Assembly (NCBI RefSeq): GCF_964355755.1
Contig: NC_092676.1
Coordinates: 27,758,288 to 27,822,287 of the forward strand
Reading direction: 5' to 3'
DNA: 64,000 nucleotides
Origin: Antedon mediterranea
Taxonomy: Eukaryota > Echinodermata > Crinoidea > Comatulida > Antedonidae
Program-made: the position numbers and the translations under genes
Notes under the pieces: generated by a model
The model's database searches: none
Told to the model about the DNA's origin: nothing
What the model saw: the letters and a program-made list of their open reading frames with translations, nothing else
Shown: one piece after another, positions 22,701 through 33,811 of the stretch
Layout: the number at the start of each line of letters is the position of its first letter
Numbering within the stretch: the first letter of the stretch is position 1

Positions 22701-25700
22701 GCGGTAGACGTTTACCAGTCCATCATCTCTCTCGTACAAATAGGTTTCGTAACAGCTTTTATCCAGCTGCCATTCAGGCACTGAATGCTTGTCAGTATAC
22801 CGCACGAGAGTGATGTGACACTTTGTAATTGTTTTTTTCATTTATCTGTTTTTGTATATCTCATAGCAAGCATAATTTATATGTATAAATGACAATCAAT
22901 GGAATTCATTTTCCACTGATTCACGATTATTGCAGACACATCCTAATTATTTTCATCATCATTTCACAATTCTTTTACTTGGCAAGGTGCCCAATGTTAA
23001 GTTCAATCTGAGACGAACAAGTTAGGGCGCGCGAGGAAGTACACATGCGCAAAATTAATACAAATTACGTAGCTGGGTCGACGCAAACCGGTTCCCACTT
23101 GTGATTACGAAATACAGCACTTTGCGTCAATACGTCGTAGCGTTGCGTTACGTTGCGTCGCTAGTGGTAACCACGCTTTATTAAGCTATACGTACCTGAA
23201 CTTCACCTGTAGCAGAGTATGCCAAGTACGGCGGTGGAATACCGTCCTGGAGTAGCTCCTCCTCATTAAATGGATCCTCACGTGAGGCAGACTCAAATAA
23301 GGGCTTAGACGACGGATCACCCGGATTGAATATCTCCACCTATAATAACAGATAAACAAACTTGGATTGAAACAGTGTATATAATAAAACATTTTACAGT
23401 ATAAGATGACAAGCTAAAATTATGATGATAATGATGATACAGGCAATTAACATTACGATTCTATAAGAATTAAGCCTTTAGGTCAATGTTTTATCATTTA
23501 AAATCTCAACTGTATTCACTATAATATCTTTGAGAAGTTAAGACTACTTTAGATTATGCAAGTCATTCGTATCAAGTCAACATCTCAGTAACTTGACTTG
23601 TCCAAGAACATTATTTCATTTTGAAAAAAAAAACACCAATTGTTATTATAATCAACATTATTCCTTCTCATCTTTCATTATAATGACAGATAGGCCTACA
23701 TTTAAGATGCATCGTCACACCTTATCTGTCAAATTGTCATTATACAGATGTTATTAACTTACGAAATTAATCGGGTTTTTTTGCAAATTTGAAAATGAAC
23801 AAATTCAAAGAAACTAGAAATACGATTATAATACATAGAGTTTAATCAAAGCTGTTTGATTACCTTGCTTTAATTATTGGTTGCCTTCGAATTTGTGAAT
23901 AATATGGATATTAAAACGTTCATAAATCACTCCTGTAATATTTGCTTTTCGATTTAGTTTTGTTGACAATTGATGTCAGAAAAATATTGCTCTTTACACT
24001 TTTAAATTAAAGAAAATTGTATGTCTCATGTGCAATTCAGTTTTTGTTTAAATGTACAGTATTTGGCGAGATAATCCTAGAATCTTTTAACATAAACAAT
24101 ATACATTAAAATTAATTCCCTTATGAAAAGGACGGAGGTAATAAAAACTGAAACTGGATATCGTATAGTAGACATCAATTTCTTTTCAGTTTTGTATAAA
24201 TCGTGCTTACAGTGAGGATGGCAGATCATTACATTTATTTATTGTAATTTTTGCTCATCCGCCATAAAAAATAGCATTATTCTATTTTTTTTTTCGCGTA
24301 CCGTTAACACAGTATGCAACCGGGAGTAAATTGGCCTTTAGAAAGAAATAGAAAAAGGGGTTAGGTTCGAGAACAACGACGTCTTTAGCTCGGTCTACAC
24401 TATCAAACTTTATGTGACAAAAAATGTGATGTGCCCATATAATGGAGATTATGATGTCATATCACTACCATAATTAGGAATATCACTACCACATTTATGC
24501 AAAAATCACAAAATAGTTTGATAGTGTAGACAGAGCTTAAATCTTAGGAAAAGAATTAATCTTTTATAGGAAGAAATTTGCTTTGATTTGGTCAATAAGA
24601 GTAAACATACCACCATGACAATTGTAACGTGATGATGGTCACATGATGATGGTCACGTGATAATGGTCATGTTTCTGATGTTGAAATCTCTCCCCATGAT
24701 GGACCTAATTATGAAGAATATTCCATTCCTCATCGGGTCTGTGTTTGATGTTACTGATATCCATAAAATAAACATGATATTTGTAACAGAACTTTAAAAG
24801 TGCATTAAATAAATTGGATCATTACGCAAATGTATTATGTGTTTAATGATAATCGTATACTTTAGTATCAACATGTGTTTGCGGTATTTCAAAATTGTGT
24901 AATATTCTGTTTTATTATACTAATGAGATGGTTATACTCTGTAAAAGCATGAACTAACGTACATAACAATAAAAAACACAGACTCGACACACCGTGGCCG
25001 GGCGCGATATTTCCTTTCGTACATAAGTTGGGGTCCATCATGAAACGTCACAAAATAAACATGAATATTCATATGTGTGACGTAAGAATTGAGCTAACAA
25101 TTCGCTAATGCAAACGCTCTCCATCAAGCCGTCTGTCCATGGAGGTATAATACCTCCATGGACAGACGGTCTGTCTAGAATCGAGTGGAGTAAATTAAAT
25201 GGACTTTACATGTCGATGTATGGGGTTTGAATCTCATGAGAAATTTCTTTTACTTTATAGAAAGAGATTATTTAGAGGTTGGGTTTAGTTATGTTTAGGA
25301 AGTATAATTCGGCTATCTTTCACATGGGGTCCACAACTTATGTACGAACAAAATCGCGGCCGGTCAAGTATTGCGCCACAACACATGAACGTCCGCGTCA
25401 TGTCACACACGAGGGAACGCCACAAAATGTCATGTCATAATACACTGATATTGCGCCAAACACTAATTTCACATTGCACACGTGATACTATCAACCTGAA
25501 CAGTTCATCATTCGACGTGTCATTTGCAGTATATCACGTATTTTCTCGAGTTGTTTATGCATTCAATTGTCAGAATATATAAATATATTTATGTCCAGTA
25601 CGACATTTTGAATGATACCATGCATTTCAAACAAATTTTTTGTAAATTTAAAAATGATTGAAAGTAAGACTTACTTAATAACTATTTGTAATGCGTTTTT

Positions 25701-27724
25701 AGGCGGCTGAAGTATATTATGTCACATTAACCACCGAAATAAGTATCGATAATAAAACATGACACCGGTATCATTGATTGAAACGTATTTTACGCCATAT
25801 TCTTAATTCAATTCAATTCAATTTTGTTTTTATAAGATACCGTACTTCTTTGTGTAATGACATGAGAGTTTTTTTAGAGTAGAATGCACATATAGGCCTA
25901 CTGGGAGAAACTTAAATAAGTCCAGTGGGCTTTAAGGCTAGTTCCACCAGAAAAAAATAATTCAAAAAGTATATAATTATTATAAATGTTTCATAAACGA
26001 GCTTTATTCGTGGATTTAAGTATAACTTAAAATAATCGAAAAAGAATGATACGTTTATATAACTCATTTAGAGAATTTTTATTATGCATTAGTATCTGAA
26101 ATAATGAATAAATGAATAGCCCAACTGTAGTTCGTTTTCAGAATAGGACCATGAGCTTAAATTCCAATTTACACAGACGAGCGGTAACAGTAAGCGGAAA
26201 ACCGCGTAGCGTGTCCGTCTTAATCTGTATAGCTATCCTGATATTTAGTGTAAACCGCCCGTCCGCTCCGCGTTGTGTAAATTATCATAAGAAATAAGAT
26301 AAATTCGATATTTATTACCGTTATCGATCGTCTGTGTAAATTGGCCTTTATAGGCATATAAATATTGAATGAACCTATTGCATAATTACCTTGTTTCTGT
26401 CTGGTGACGTGGGATGTGGTGGGTGTTGAAGCAACACCTTATAAGGTAGAAGCTTGACAGTGTCTAGGCCCTGATCTAACCACGTTTTCTGAATAAACTG
26501 AGCCCCAGACAAATCGTTCTCCGTACCAGCAACGTGCGGCTTAGTCGTGAGAATTCTAGGAAATTAAACAAGAATCTATGAAGAGAATGTTTAGTTATTT
26601 GATAACTATGCAGAGCAAGTATTTGTCTTTATGTCGTCGTGCGCGCGCGCGTCGTCAGCACATTTTTTTTCGAAATATCATCTTGCAATCTTTTGGGGTT
26701 AAAAATTATAGATACCTGGATTTTAACCAAAAAGTATTGTGGGCGTTGGAAATGTGATAGTGTGAAAAGGTCTCTATATCTCATTAGTTCTGCATGAGTG
26801 TATATGTGTAGGCCTATCGGTTTTGGATATGGTTTTGCCATAAAGTAGTTAGATAATTAGTGGATATTATTACGCAATAATAATGTTGCTTAATGACGTT
26901 TAAATATATTGTTAGTTGTTATTACTTTTTTTTACATTATTATACATAATATACAGAATCGTTTAATCCGACGAATTTCAAACGAACATATGTTTTAAAT
27001 CGTATTTAGGGCCACATGTAGAGAAGAGTTCAAACGTCATCAAATATATAAATTGTATTTTATGTTGTGTAATGTTTCTTCTTTCTCCTCTGGAACAAAA
27101 TGATTTCTGGACATTTCGACTCGTTTAATCGACGATTCCATTCATTTTCCTCAGCCCCTCCTGTTTCGATTCATGGTTGAAGCTCGAAATGCAGTCTTAT
27201 TTATTTCATTCCCATACAAATCTTTTTTGGCTGTTGCGGGTGCAAAATTCACCGGAAAGAATATCTTTACTTTCCTGACACATACTGTAAAGCTCTGTCT
27301 ACACTATCACACTTTATGTGACAAAAACAAAATGTGTCACACCACTATCATATTTGGGCATCACTACCATTTTGAGCACATCACACTTTTTGTGTCAAAC
27401 TATTTTGATAGTGTAGACAACAGCGTGTATTCTATAGCCTGCAAATGTTTAAGTTTGAGGATTCTTTCCATTTTATAGTATTTTACTCGACTGACACATT
27501 TAAGAATTTTGACCTAGACTGATAAAATTCACTTACTTTAGGTTATTCCGAATGTTATTTGAGTTGATCTCATTCATTATCCGATCCCTTATACCTTCAT
27601 CGGCTTCCCGAGACTCCGGATTCTCCGCCTTCATCCGTCCAACAACAAATCCGATACCGATACCAATACCGATACCAACTACCAGCATCACAACAACCGC
27701 GCACACAACATGTCGTCGGTCCAT
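10760..27724 (-). CDS. N-acetylated alpha-linked acidic dipeptidase / glutamate carboxypeptidase II-like (M28B), 18 exons
   Basis: Predicted type II membrane zinc carboxypeptidase releasing C-terminal glutamate (FOLH1/PSMA, NAALAD2 family), about 737 aa. Exons (minus): 27724-27537, 26555-26390, 23339-23196, 22614-22489, 21921-21747, 21360-21270, 20842-20753, 20489-20404, 19693-19576, 19369-19287, 19024-18961, 18672-18605, 14508-14402, 13237-13147, 12252-11994, 11812-11731, 11496-11392, 10928-10760. Residues 1-30 give a short cytosolic tail and one Gly/Ile/Val membrane anchor. Zinc and catalytic residues are visible: His364 in GNHRDAW, Asp374 in SVDP, Glu411/Glu412 in WGAEEFG, Asp440 in YLNID, His545 in [10 protein letters not shown]; their spacing follows human PSMA (377, 387, 424/425, 453, 553). 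The dimerisation-type C-terminal domain is complete. Phases agree at all junctions if exon 9 is 120 nt; my coordinates for that exon give 118, so its ends need checking. Intron 12 holds a 3.7-kb element. Confidence 0.9.
10960..11185 (-). repeat. Dispersed repeat, copy 1 (SINE-like)
   Basis: On the minus strand: a C-rich run, 'caagtctgta', 'tttgtctgaa', 'acgtatcaaacgccatatgt', then 'gaacccagact'. The same order recurs at 13404-13620 and, in part, at 62452-62560. The plus strand carries 'gggttcaagtc', which resembles a Pol III B box. It ends some 30 bases upstream of the acceptor of the last NAALADase exon. Confidence 0.6.
11226..11345. repeat. GT-rich microsatellite
   Basis: Tandem 'gtgtgcgtgggt' units and simple GT runs in NAALADase intron 17. 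Open frames across it on both strands are artefacts of the repeat. Confidence 0.9.
12306..12943. mobile_element. Tandem array of four MITE family B units
   Basis: Four related elements lie end to end: about 12306-12441, 12442-12575, 12576-12747 and 12748-12943. Units start with a variant of 'gtggttcccactag', hold 'gacgcaacgcaag', 'gaccaatcacaagcg' and 'cttgtgattggtca' motifs, and end 'tagtgggaaccaagctta' or a variant. Neighbouring units share their 'aagctta' boundary. NAALADase intron 14, just upstream of exon 15. Confidence 0.75.
13404..13620 (+). repeat. Dispersed repeat, copy 2 (SINE-like)
   Basis: Plus-strand copy of the repeat at 10960-11185: C-run, 'caagtctgta', 'tttgtctgaa', 'gagctcaag', 'acgtatgaaacgccatatgt'. 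It is in the opposite orientation to copy 1 and lies in a neighbouring region of the NAALADase gene. Confidence 0.6.
13730..13853. mobile_element. MITE family A copy
   Basis: Short complete copy: 'aagctctatctacaatatc' on the left, 'gatagtgtggacagagctt' on the right, flanked on both sides by TA/ATT-rich DNA. Confidence 0.85.
14142..14213 (+). pseudogene. tRNA-like relic
   Basis: A 72-nt stretch with a 7-bp acceptor-like stem (GCCTCAG with TTGAGGC, last pair G-T), a D-arm-like segment and 'gggttcgaatc' as T-arm/B box. The anticodon and T stems have mismatches, so this is a decayed tRNA or the head of a tRNA-derived SINE, not a working gene. The original identity is uncertain. Confidence 0.5.
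14616..14781. mobile_element. MITE family A copy abutting the 3.7-kb element
   Basis: 'gctctggctacactatcaaa' to 'gataatgtatacagaactt'. Its right end coincides with the left end of the element at 14778-18506, suggesting insertion at or in the MITE end. Confidence 0.85.
14778..18506. mobile_element. 3.7-kb TIR element with subterminal repeat arrays and an internal spliced gene relic
   Basis: The two ends are inverted complements: 'cttactctcttaatgtaaa' at 14778 and, on the minus strand from 18506, 'cttactctcttattgtaaa'. Inside each end are clusters of 'cactcttt'/'aaagagtg' motifs in both orientations (14795-15030 on the left, 18340-18490 on the right), as in DNA transposons with transposase-binding subterminal repeats. 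Minus-strand exons at 15557-18242 encode a decayed protein unlike any transposase I recognise. The whole unit lies in NAALADase intron 12, so it is removed by splicing. No target-site duplication is clear. Superfamily unassigned; a non-autonomous DNA transposon is the best inference. Confidence 0.65.
15557..18242 (-). pseudogene. Decayed multi-exon gene inside the 3.7-kb element
   Basis: Five exon-like segments with good splice sites (minus): 18242-18186 (starts [11 protein letters not shown]), 16900-16736 ([10 protein letters not shown]...), 16510-16431 ([10 protein letters not shown]...), 16258-16125 ([10 protein letters not shown]...) and 15814-15557 ([10 protein letters not shown]... to a stop). 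The last reads [12 protein letters not shown] followed by [12 protein letters not shown], then [13 protein letters not shown]. That arrangement resembles the C-terminal region of large uncharacterised proteins common in fish, cnidarian and echinoderm gene sets, some annotated SAM-domain-like; this is from memory and not proven. In-frame TGA codons near the end of exons 1 and 2 and a phase clash between exons 3 and 4 show it is broken. About 230 codons. The role is unknown. Confidence 0.5.
20618..20735. mobile_element. MITE family A copy, left end missing
   Basis: Has the 'cccaaatatggtagtgatat' module and the right TIR 'gatattgtagatagagctta'. It ends 18 bases from the 3' end of NAALADase exon 7 (20753). 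Confidence 0.75.
20978..21094. mobile_element. MITE family A copy
   Basis: 'taagttttgtctacacta' to 'gatagtgtagacagagctta', with the family core 'gacatcatcatgtcc'. NAALADase intron 6. Confidence 0.8.
21582..21726. mobile_element. MITE family A copy next to a splice donor
   Basis: 'aagctatgtctacactgac' to 'gataacgtagactgagctt'. It ends about 20 bases into NAALADase intron 5, very near the donor at 21746. Confidence 0.8.
22220..22384. mobile_element. MITE family B copy
   Basis: 'aaagcttgcttcccactagg' to 'actagtgggaaccacggtta', with 'cccaatcacaagcgatgg' and 'gtgtgattggtcaactcg' inside. NAALADase intron 4. Confidence 0.8.
22685..22930 (+). mobile_element. 5'-truncated LINE 3' end
   Basis: A plus-strand frame from about 22702 to a TGA at 22812 reads [18 protein letters not shown], the typical last residues of non-LTR retrotransposon ORF2 proteins. 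It is followed by an AT-rich tail. No upstream part of the element is present, as expected for a 5'-truncated insertion. NAALADase intron 3. Confidence 0.65.
23088..23181. mobile_element. MITE family B copy, partial
   Basis: 'accggttcccacttgtgatt' to 'ctagtggtaaccacgcttta'. Most like the last unit of the tandem array at 12748-12943. It ends 15 bases from the 3' end of NAALADase exon 3. Confidence 0.7.
24385..24540. mobile_element. MITE family A copy
   Basis: 'tagctcggtctacactatc' to 'gatagtgtagacagagctta'. NAALADase intron 2. Confidence 0.85.
24994..25365. mobile_element. TIR element with a central palindrome
   Basis: Diverged inverted ends: left 'cgtacataagttggggtcc' (with 'ggccgggcgcgat' outside), right 'ggtccacaacttatgtacg' (with 'atcgcggccgg' outside). 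The interior has no coding frame but holds a near-perfect palindrome at 25129-25169. Confidence 0.6.
25129..25169. repeat. Near-perfect 41-bp palindrome
   Basis: Two perfect 20-bp arms (left arm 'ccgtctgtccatggaggtat') separated by one base. It can fold as a cruciform or RNA hairpin. Lies inside the TIR element at 24994-25365. Confidence 0.9.
26159..26349. mobile_element. TIR element, 'ttacacagac' family
   Basis: Left end 'aaattccaatttacacagac' and right end 'gtctgtgtaaattggccttt' are inverted complements except for one or two bases. The interior is GC-richer than the surroundings. NAALADase intron 2, about 40 bases from exon 2. Confidence 0.65.
27289..27424. mobile_element. MITE family A copy
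   Basis: 'aaagctctgtctacactatc' to 'attttgatagtgtagacaac'. NAALADase intron 1. Confidence 0.8.
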
Positions 27725-27938
27725 TTTCAAACAAGAAACTGGAGGTACGGAAGGCGTGGGGTTTACGGTGCAAGGGTGACCTGGAGGAGGTTGGTTCTAG
27801 AAATAATACAACAAAATATTTCAGATGAATATTTTCAATGAATGCGAGTAGGCTACATGCCCACGACAATCGAACCAAAAGTTTTGTTTAGGGAGATGGG
27901 ATGTAAATTTCCGCTAGTAGGTATTGTCATTATGAACT

Positions 27939-28093
27939 CTAAATCTCTGTCTACACTATCACACTTTATGTGACAAAATAATGTGATGTCTCCATATATG
28001 GACATGATGATGTCATCACTACCATATTTAAGCATATCACTACCATATTTGGGTACATCACAATACCGTTTGATAGTGTAGACAGAAATTTAA
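27939..28093. mobile_element. MITE family A copy
   Basis: 'aaatctctgtctacactatc' to 'gatagtgtagacagaaattt', with two internal 'tatcactaccatatttggg'-type modules. Upstream of the NAALADase start codon. Confidence 0.8.
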
Positions 28094-28319
28094 TTAATAT
28101 ACATTTATACAGTACGTTTATTGTTAACACACGATATTAATAATGAACACCGTTCCCATGAGAATAGTTAAAACCGTGAAGAGGTCGTAAAATATGTAAG
28201 TGTTCTATTTTTCATAATCTTCCATCGTTATGCTTAGCAGTGTTTTGCTATTTTAACATTTTTTATTTCATTTTTTTGCTAAGCAACATAACGTGACGAA
28301 AATTCGCGCTTTCTTTACC

Positions 28320-28420
28320 ATGTGATATGTACAAATAAGGTAGTGTGACATCATCATGTCCATATATGGGCACATCTCATTTTTTTGTCACATAAGTTTG
28401 ATAGTGTAGACAAGGCTTAA
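28320..28420. mobile_element. MITE family A copy, left end missing
   Basis: Contains 'catgtccatatatgggcaca' and ends 'gatagtgtagacaaggcttaa'. Confidence 0.7.
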
Positions 28421-28724
28421 TACATTGCTGAGGGAGTCACATTGTTGGTTTAAGGTCACTCCATACTCAATTCGGCCCAGTGGGTTCCATGTATCGTGCT
28501 GAGAGTACAGTATATTCAAATGTATGCAATATTTTGTGAATTGGTGGAACTTTCCAGACCGGTGTTATTAAATCACAACACAATAAATAACATTTGTCAT
28601 TATATTGAATTCTATATAGCACGTAGGAGGAGACGCACAACATATAATTATGAGTAGTACAATAGTACAGAAAACTATATTAGGGGGTCCGGGACACCGT
28701 CGAGACTCAACAGAAAACTGTCCC

Positions 28725-28861
28725 TAAAGCTCTGTCTACACAATCAAACTTTATGTGAAAATGCCATGTGCCCAAATATGGCAGTGATATGCACAATGAC
28801 ACCATCAAGTCCATATATGGGCACATCACATCTGTTGTCACATAAAGTTTGATAGTGTAGG
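28725..28861. mobile_element. MITE family A copy
   Basis: 'aaagctctgtctacacaatc' to 'aaagtttgatagtgtag'; the last bases of the right TIR are lost. Confidence 0.8.
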
Positions 28862-30002
28862 GGTAGGCCGATTTCCCCTCATTCATTTTACGGGAAAGTG
28901 TTCTATAGTTGATAGGTGTGTGGTCCCCTGGGTATCCTTAAAGGTTCTATACTATATACTTACGATTTGAAGAAAGTAGCCACAGGCCTACCCACACGGG
29001 AGGAGACGCTTATCTTCTATGACTAAACATCGGAGAAGAAAATAACTAAATAGCTCAGAAAGAAAAATTATCATCCAAGTTCAAGATGCATATCGAACTC
29101 TGTCTGTATCTTGTCAGTGCAGTATTAAAAAGCTTCAGAGACATGAATAAACATATCGAATATCTACACTGTGACGTCATGTGAAACAGATGAAGCGTTA
29201 CATTATTATTAAAGGCTAGCTCCGGGGCCGGCACTGATAATAACTCCACTTATTTTTCTTCAGCAGTAAAGAAACAAGTGTCGTGTAATTTTTAAAAAGT
29301 GATGCAGGCCACGACGTTTTAATGTTAAGATAGATAACAATGATTGTCATTTATGTAAATTTAATGGAATTTTCTTAGTAAAATAAAGTAAATCAAACCA
29401 GGGAGTTGTTACAACTCCCTGATCAAACAATAATCACTTACAAACTAGGACAATCCTTTAAAAAGCCGGAGCTACCCTTTAAGTTGGATGGTCACATGGT
29501 GCATAAACGAACGTCTAAACCAATCAGTAAACACTTTCTTTTATGGGTAATTTTCATTCGTCGTGTTTCATTTGATATTCTGTGGAATGTTTGTTATTGC
29601 GGTGGGTGTACGTGCATATTTTGTATAAAACATTAATTGAAATTTTAAAAGACGGAGATATAATAATGGACAATTTAATATAATACATGGATATTTTGAT
29701 ATATAAGATATTTGAACTGCAGCGCTATGTAATAATTTATATCTATAATTTTAAAATAAATAGGATAATTGCAACTAGAGTGATTACGTAACAATTACTT
29801 TCAACAACTTTTGTCTAGAGGTCTCACTACTTCACGGTTACACACACCGTACCCACACACACCCACGTCAGCTTCCTGTGACGTAAAAGTCATTGAACTA
29901 TATCCGCTCGACAAACATTTTGTCAACAGACTGAGAGTGTTTACTGGACCGGTTTTTGTTTTTTGGTTCGAAGGTTTTCCCTCTGTCGAAAAGTAGGTAC
30001 GA

Positions 30003-33000
30003 ATGTGGGACGTTGTTTCTCTCCACGTATCCTTCATGTTCTTCATTTGTCGAACACGGGGTTCTCGAAAACGCTGCAAAACTAGTATATATTTATTAAC
30101 TTTTATTTCATTAGTTTTAGCTGGATTTTATGGGATTTACACTGGTGGTAGTGTGAAGCAAACGGACCGCGACACGCCTTTACGGCGAGTAGTGCAAGGT
30201 AGTAGGGACCATCATGTAGGCCCAGCCCAGGGCCTACCGCTACCACCTGAAGATCTGTTGCATAATAATCTTCAAAAAGAACAGAACATTAACAATATTT
30301 TTCAAAATAACAATGGTGTAAATAATCCAGAAAGATCATTAGATACAAATCAGGAAAAACATAAAATTTCTTTTGAAAGTGATGATAAATATCCTGGTTT
30401 TGATAAGCCATGGAAAAAGTTTCCAGATCCGATTATCCTTGAGCCACAAGAGATTGCTGCTCAGAATGTTGAAAATCAAGTTCATAACGCAGGCCTAGCA
30501 GCCCCACAAGTTAATAACGCAGGCCTTGATGCACCCCAAGTTCCTAAACAAGTGCCTGTTGCTGCCGCAAATGTCAATGCAGTGAAAAACGAAAGAGAAG
30601 TGAATCCAGAGATTGAGAAACCACCAGCAAGGAGCTATGTTGTTGATCATAGGTAAATTGTTGTTTTATATCACCCCATCTCAAACCACAGTCCTACTCT
30701 TCCCCCTTTTTATGCAGAATTATTAATAAATTAACGCGTATTATATACTTTGGTTGACCTCATCAAATCCATGTTCAATATTTATTCAGCGATCCATGTT
30801 CTAATGTGACTAAAAATTATACAATACAACTTTATAAATTTGTGAATATTTAAATTTCTTTTTCAAATAGAATCCATGTTGCTGTTGTGTGCTGCGGCGA
30901 CAGATCAGAGGAAACGGTAGTGATGTTGAAAACTGCAGTTATAAACACACAACAAAAACTTGTCTTTCATATATTTGCTGAAGAGGAGTTAAAACCAGGC
31001 TTATCACAAATGGTAAGATTACAAGTAGTCATTTTTTTCATATTACAGTATATAACCAGTTTCGAATAGAGGAGGATATTTGTGTATATGGTGGTGTCTA
31101 TGGCACCAACATTTTTGCATTTTTTTTCCTCTTGAGTTCGGGGATAGCGCAAGGGGAATGCATGCCCCTTCCCCATATGACAGCTAAAATATGAAATACA
31201 TTTAACAGAATATTACTTAGTGCTCCTCTGTTAAAAAAATTACTGGATGTACCCATGTAGTATATTATAAAAGGCCTAATAATATACTATAAAATTTTAT
31301 TTGAGAATCAAAATGTGTGTTGTGCAATATTAATATCTTATCATACACTACTTTATATTGTTATGTTACAGCTGGAATCTTGGCCAGTTTCTTTCCAAGC
31401 AAAGATGGAGTACATGCTTCACTCGATTCAGTTCCCTAAAGGTGAAAACCCAGAAGAATGGAAGAAAATGTTTAAAACATGTGCAACACAGAGGCTCTTT
31501 TTACCTGTAAGCAGAAACATGTGATGTAAAAAAAAACCAAAAAGGTGGCTAATATCCCAGGGTGGGCTTATAAACAAGGATGGAAATTCTTGCCACAAAA
31601 CAAGTCTAGAAATGAATGAGGAAAATAAATATGAGGAACATCTTAAAATATGATTAAACAGAATATTTTGCACCTTTAAAACAACTTTTTTATTATTATG
31701 TATTTTTTCAAACTACAAGAATTGTGCCTTTGCTGCAAAAGAGAAAACAATAAATTATTATTATTAACACCAGTGTGGAATTACAAGACAGGGCTTATTT
31801 ACACAAGGATGGGGTTGTTATACCACATTAAAAAAAACTCAAAAGGGTTGCTTATATCCCAGAATGGGCTTATATACAAGGATGGCTTACACTACATTAG
31901 TATGTGAGTATCATTGATTTTCATCTTTATCTTTCAGGACATTTTAAAAGATGTTGATTCGTTGTTGTATGTGGACACAGACATCCTGTTCATCCAGCCG
32001 TTGGATGCAATTTGGTCATTTTTTAAAGAGTTCAACGCAACGCAAATAGCAGCACTAACTCCTGAGCATGAAATAAAAAACATTGGGTGGTACAACCGCT
32101 TCGCCCGTCATCCTTATTATGGCATGACCGGCCTGAATTCAGGCGTTATGCTCATGAATCTAACGAGGATGCGCGCGTTTGGATGGACGCAAAAAATAGT
32201 GCCTATATATCGTGAATACAAGATGAAAATCACATGGGGTGATCAAGATTTAATTAATATTTTATTTCATTTTCATCCAGGTAAGTTTCTGTTCTGTTTA
32301 TATTTATAGTGTGCTATGTGATGTGCATTGTATACAGTATTCTGTCTGCAGCTCTGTCTGCACTATCAAACTCTATGTGAGAAATAAATGTGATGTGCCC
32401 ATATATGGACATGATGATGTCATATCACTACCATATTTTGGCATATCACTACCATATTTGGGCATATCACACTTTTTTTTGTCAAACTAGTTTGATAGTG
32501 TAGACTGCTTGAAATGACTGTGAAATGAATGAGGGGTCATTTTTAGCACTCACATTTAGCACTTAGCATTCAACTCCTATTCAGGAGACACCTATTAATG
32601 GGATACTTGTTGGATCCCAAAGATGTCCTCTTTATACTAAAGCGTGAGGATGTAAGCACAGAAGGTTTAATAGACGGAGCTTTATACTTGCTGATGGTTA
32701 AAAAAGGGCAAGTCCAATAATTAGGATCACTACTTGTACCAAAATATCATTTTTCAGATCGTGTATTCGTTTATCCGTGTGAGTGGAACTTTCGACCGGA
32801 TCACTGCATGTACACCAACAATTGTCATCGGATAAATGATCATGGAATCGCAGTGATTCACGGTAACCGGGGCGTGTATCACAACGAAAAACAGTGGCCG
32901 TTTAGGATGATATATGAAAGTTTTTTAAATGTAAGTAATGCAACTTGCCCTTTCTGTGTGTTTATGTGAAAAGTGGTACATATTACAATTAGTTGTTGCA

Positions 33001-33811
33001 GTGGAGCTGTTGAATGGTTGTTAACATGCTTGCCTTCCAATCCCAATGTCCGGGGTTCAATTCTGACCTGGTCAATTGTTCTAAATTCTTTGGTATTTGA
33101 AAATCCTTAGTATAATTACAGTTCACTGTCAAATAACAAGAGTGAATGGTTTATTTCATATTTAAAACAACTAAAAAATAACTGTAACCGATTTGTTTTT
33201 CTTCAGACAATAGAATCCTACAGTACATTTAATGCTGAATATTTTGACATTCAGCAGCTCACTTTACTAGTTAGTTTAAATACACAAAGCATTACATTGT
33301 TCAAAGGTCAAAGGTCAAATTAATGTTTTTTTAATAAATAACCATATCTTACGAGTAGTGTTATAATTTTTAGAACAGTAAAAAAATAAATTTTAGTTGA
33401 GTTATATTCAGCATAGTATCATTATGTAAGCGCCAGGCATTTTGACAATATTTTATAGAATTAATGAAAGTTCTGGCCATGTACATGATAATTTCATTTG
33501 TGAGTAAAATATAGATTTATTGCGACCTTATTATGCCAAAAATAAAGGTTATTCGAAAATTAAGAATACAGAGTGTATGAACAGACAGATGCTAGCAAAA
33601 ATAACTACTAAATAAAAAAAAAAACAAACATTATTGAATACTTCTTTTTTTTCAGTATCAATTAGGAACGACAACAGCAATGCACCTAATTCAACCTTTA
33701 CAACGAAAATTATCAGAACCAAAATCTATAAATTTATATTGTGGAAAAACGTTAATTCAACCTTTGGTGTCCACACTAAGAAAAGCATGTCAAGAAAACA
33801 ATAACTTATAA
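30003..33811 (+). CDS. Glucoside xylosyltransferase (GXYLT1/2-like), complete 6-exon gene
   Basis: Predicted Golgi/ER type II glycosyltransferase (GT8) that adds alpha-1,3-xylose to O-glucose on EGF repeats, for example of Notch, as its human homologues do. Exons: 30003-30652, 30871-31012, 31372-31506, 31938-32280, 32758-32930, 33656-33811; all phases fit, 532 aa. Exon 1 has a basic cytosolic stretch ([10 protein letters not shown]), one membrane anchor ([18 protein letters not shown]) and a long Asn/Gln/Pro-rich stem with two 'NNAGL.APQV' repeats. The catalytic domain (about 217-500) shows [20 protein letters not shown] (the DxD metal/donor motif), [31 protein letters not shown] and [10 protein letters not shown], all diagnostic of GXYLT. 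A second in-frame ATG at 30036 would shorten the cytosolic tail by 11 residues. Intron 4 holds a family A MITE, and intron 5 a tRNA-like SINE relic. Confidence 0.93.
32349..32511. mobile_element. MITE family A copy
   Basis: 'gctctgtctgcactatcaaa' to 'agtttgatagtgtagactgc'. GXYLT intron 4. Confidence 0.85.
33001..33075 (+). repeat. tRNA-derived SINE-like relic
   Basis: About 70 bases resembling a degraded tRNA: an anticodon-loop-like 'gccttccaat' and a B-box-like 'ggggttcaattctg'. No intact cloverleaf. GXYLT intron 5, just after exon 5. Confidence 0.45.

Larger units (their letters stand above)
27725..30002. other. Divergent intergenic region, NAALADase/GXYLT
   Basis: About 2.3 kb between two divergently transcribed genes, so it should contain both promoters. 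It holds three family A MITEs (27939-28093, 28320-28420, 28725-28861). The remainder shows no convincing coding sequence; promoter elements could not be assigned with confidence. Confidence 0.5.

Noticed and set aside
27552-27878. Overlapping frames around the NAALADase first exon
   Set aside because: Shadows of exon 1; the long Ile/Pro repeat on the plus strand mirrors the Gly/Ile membrane anchor.
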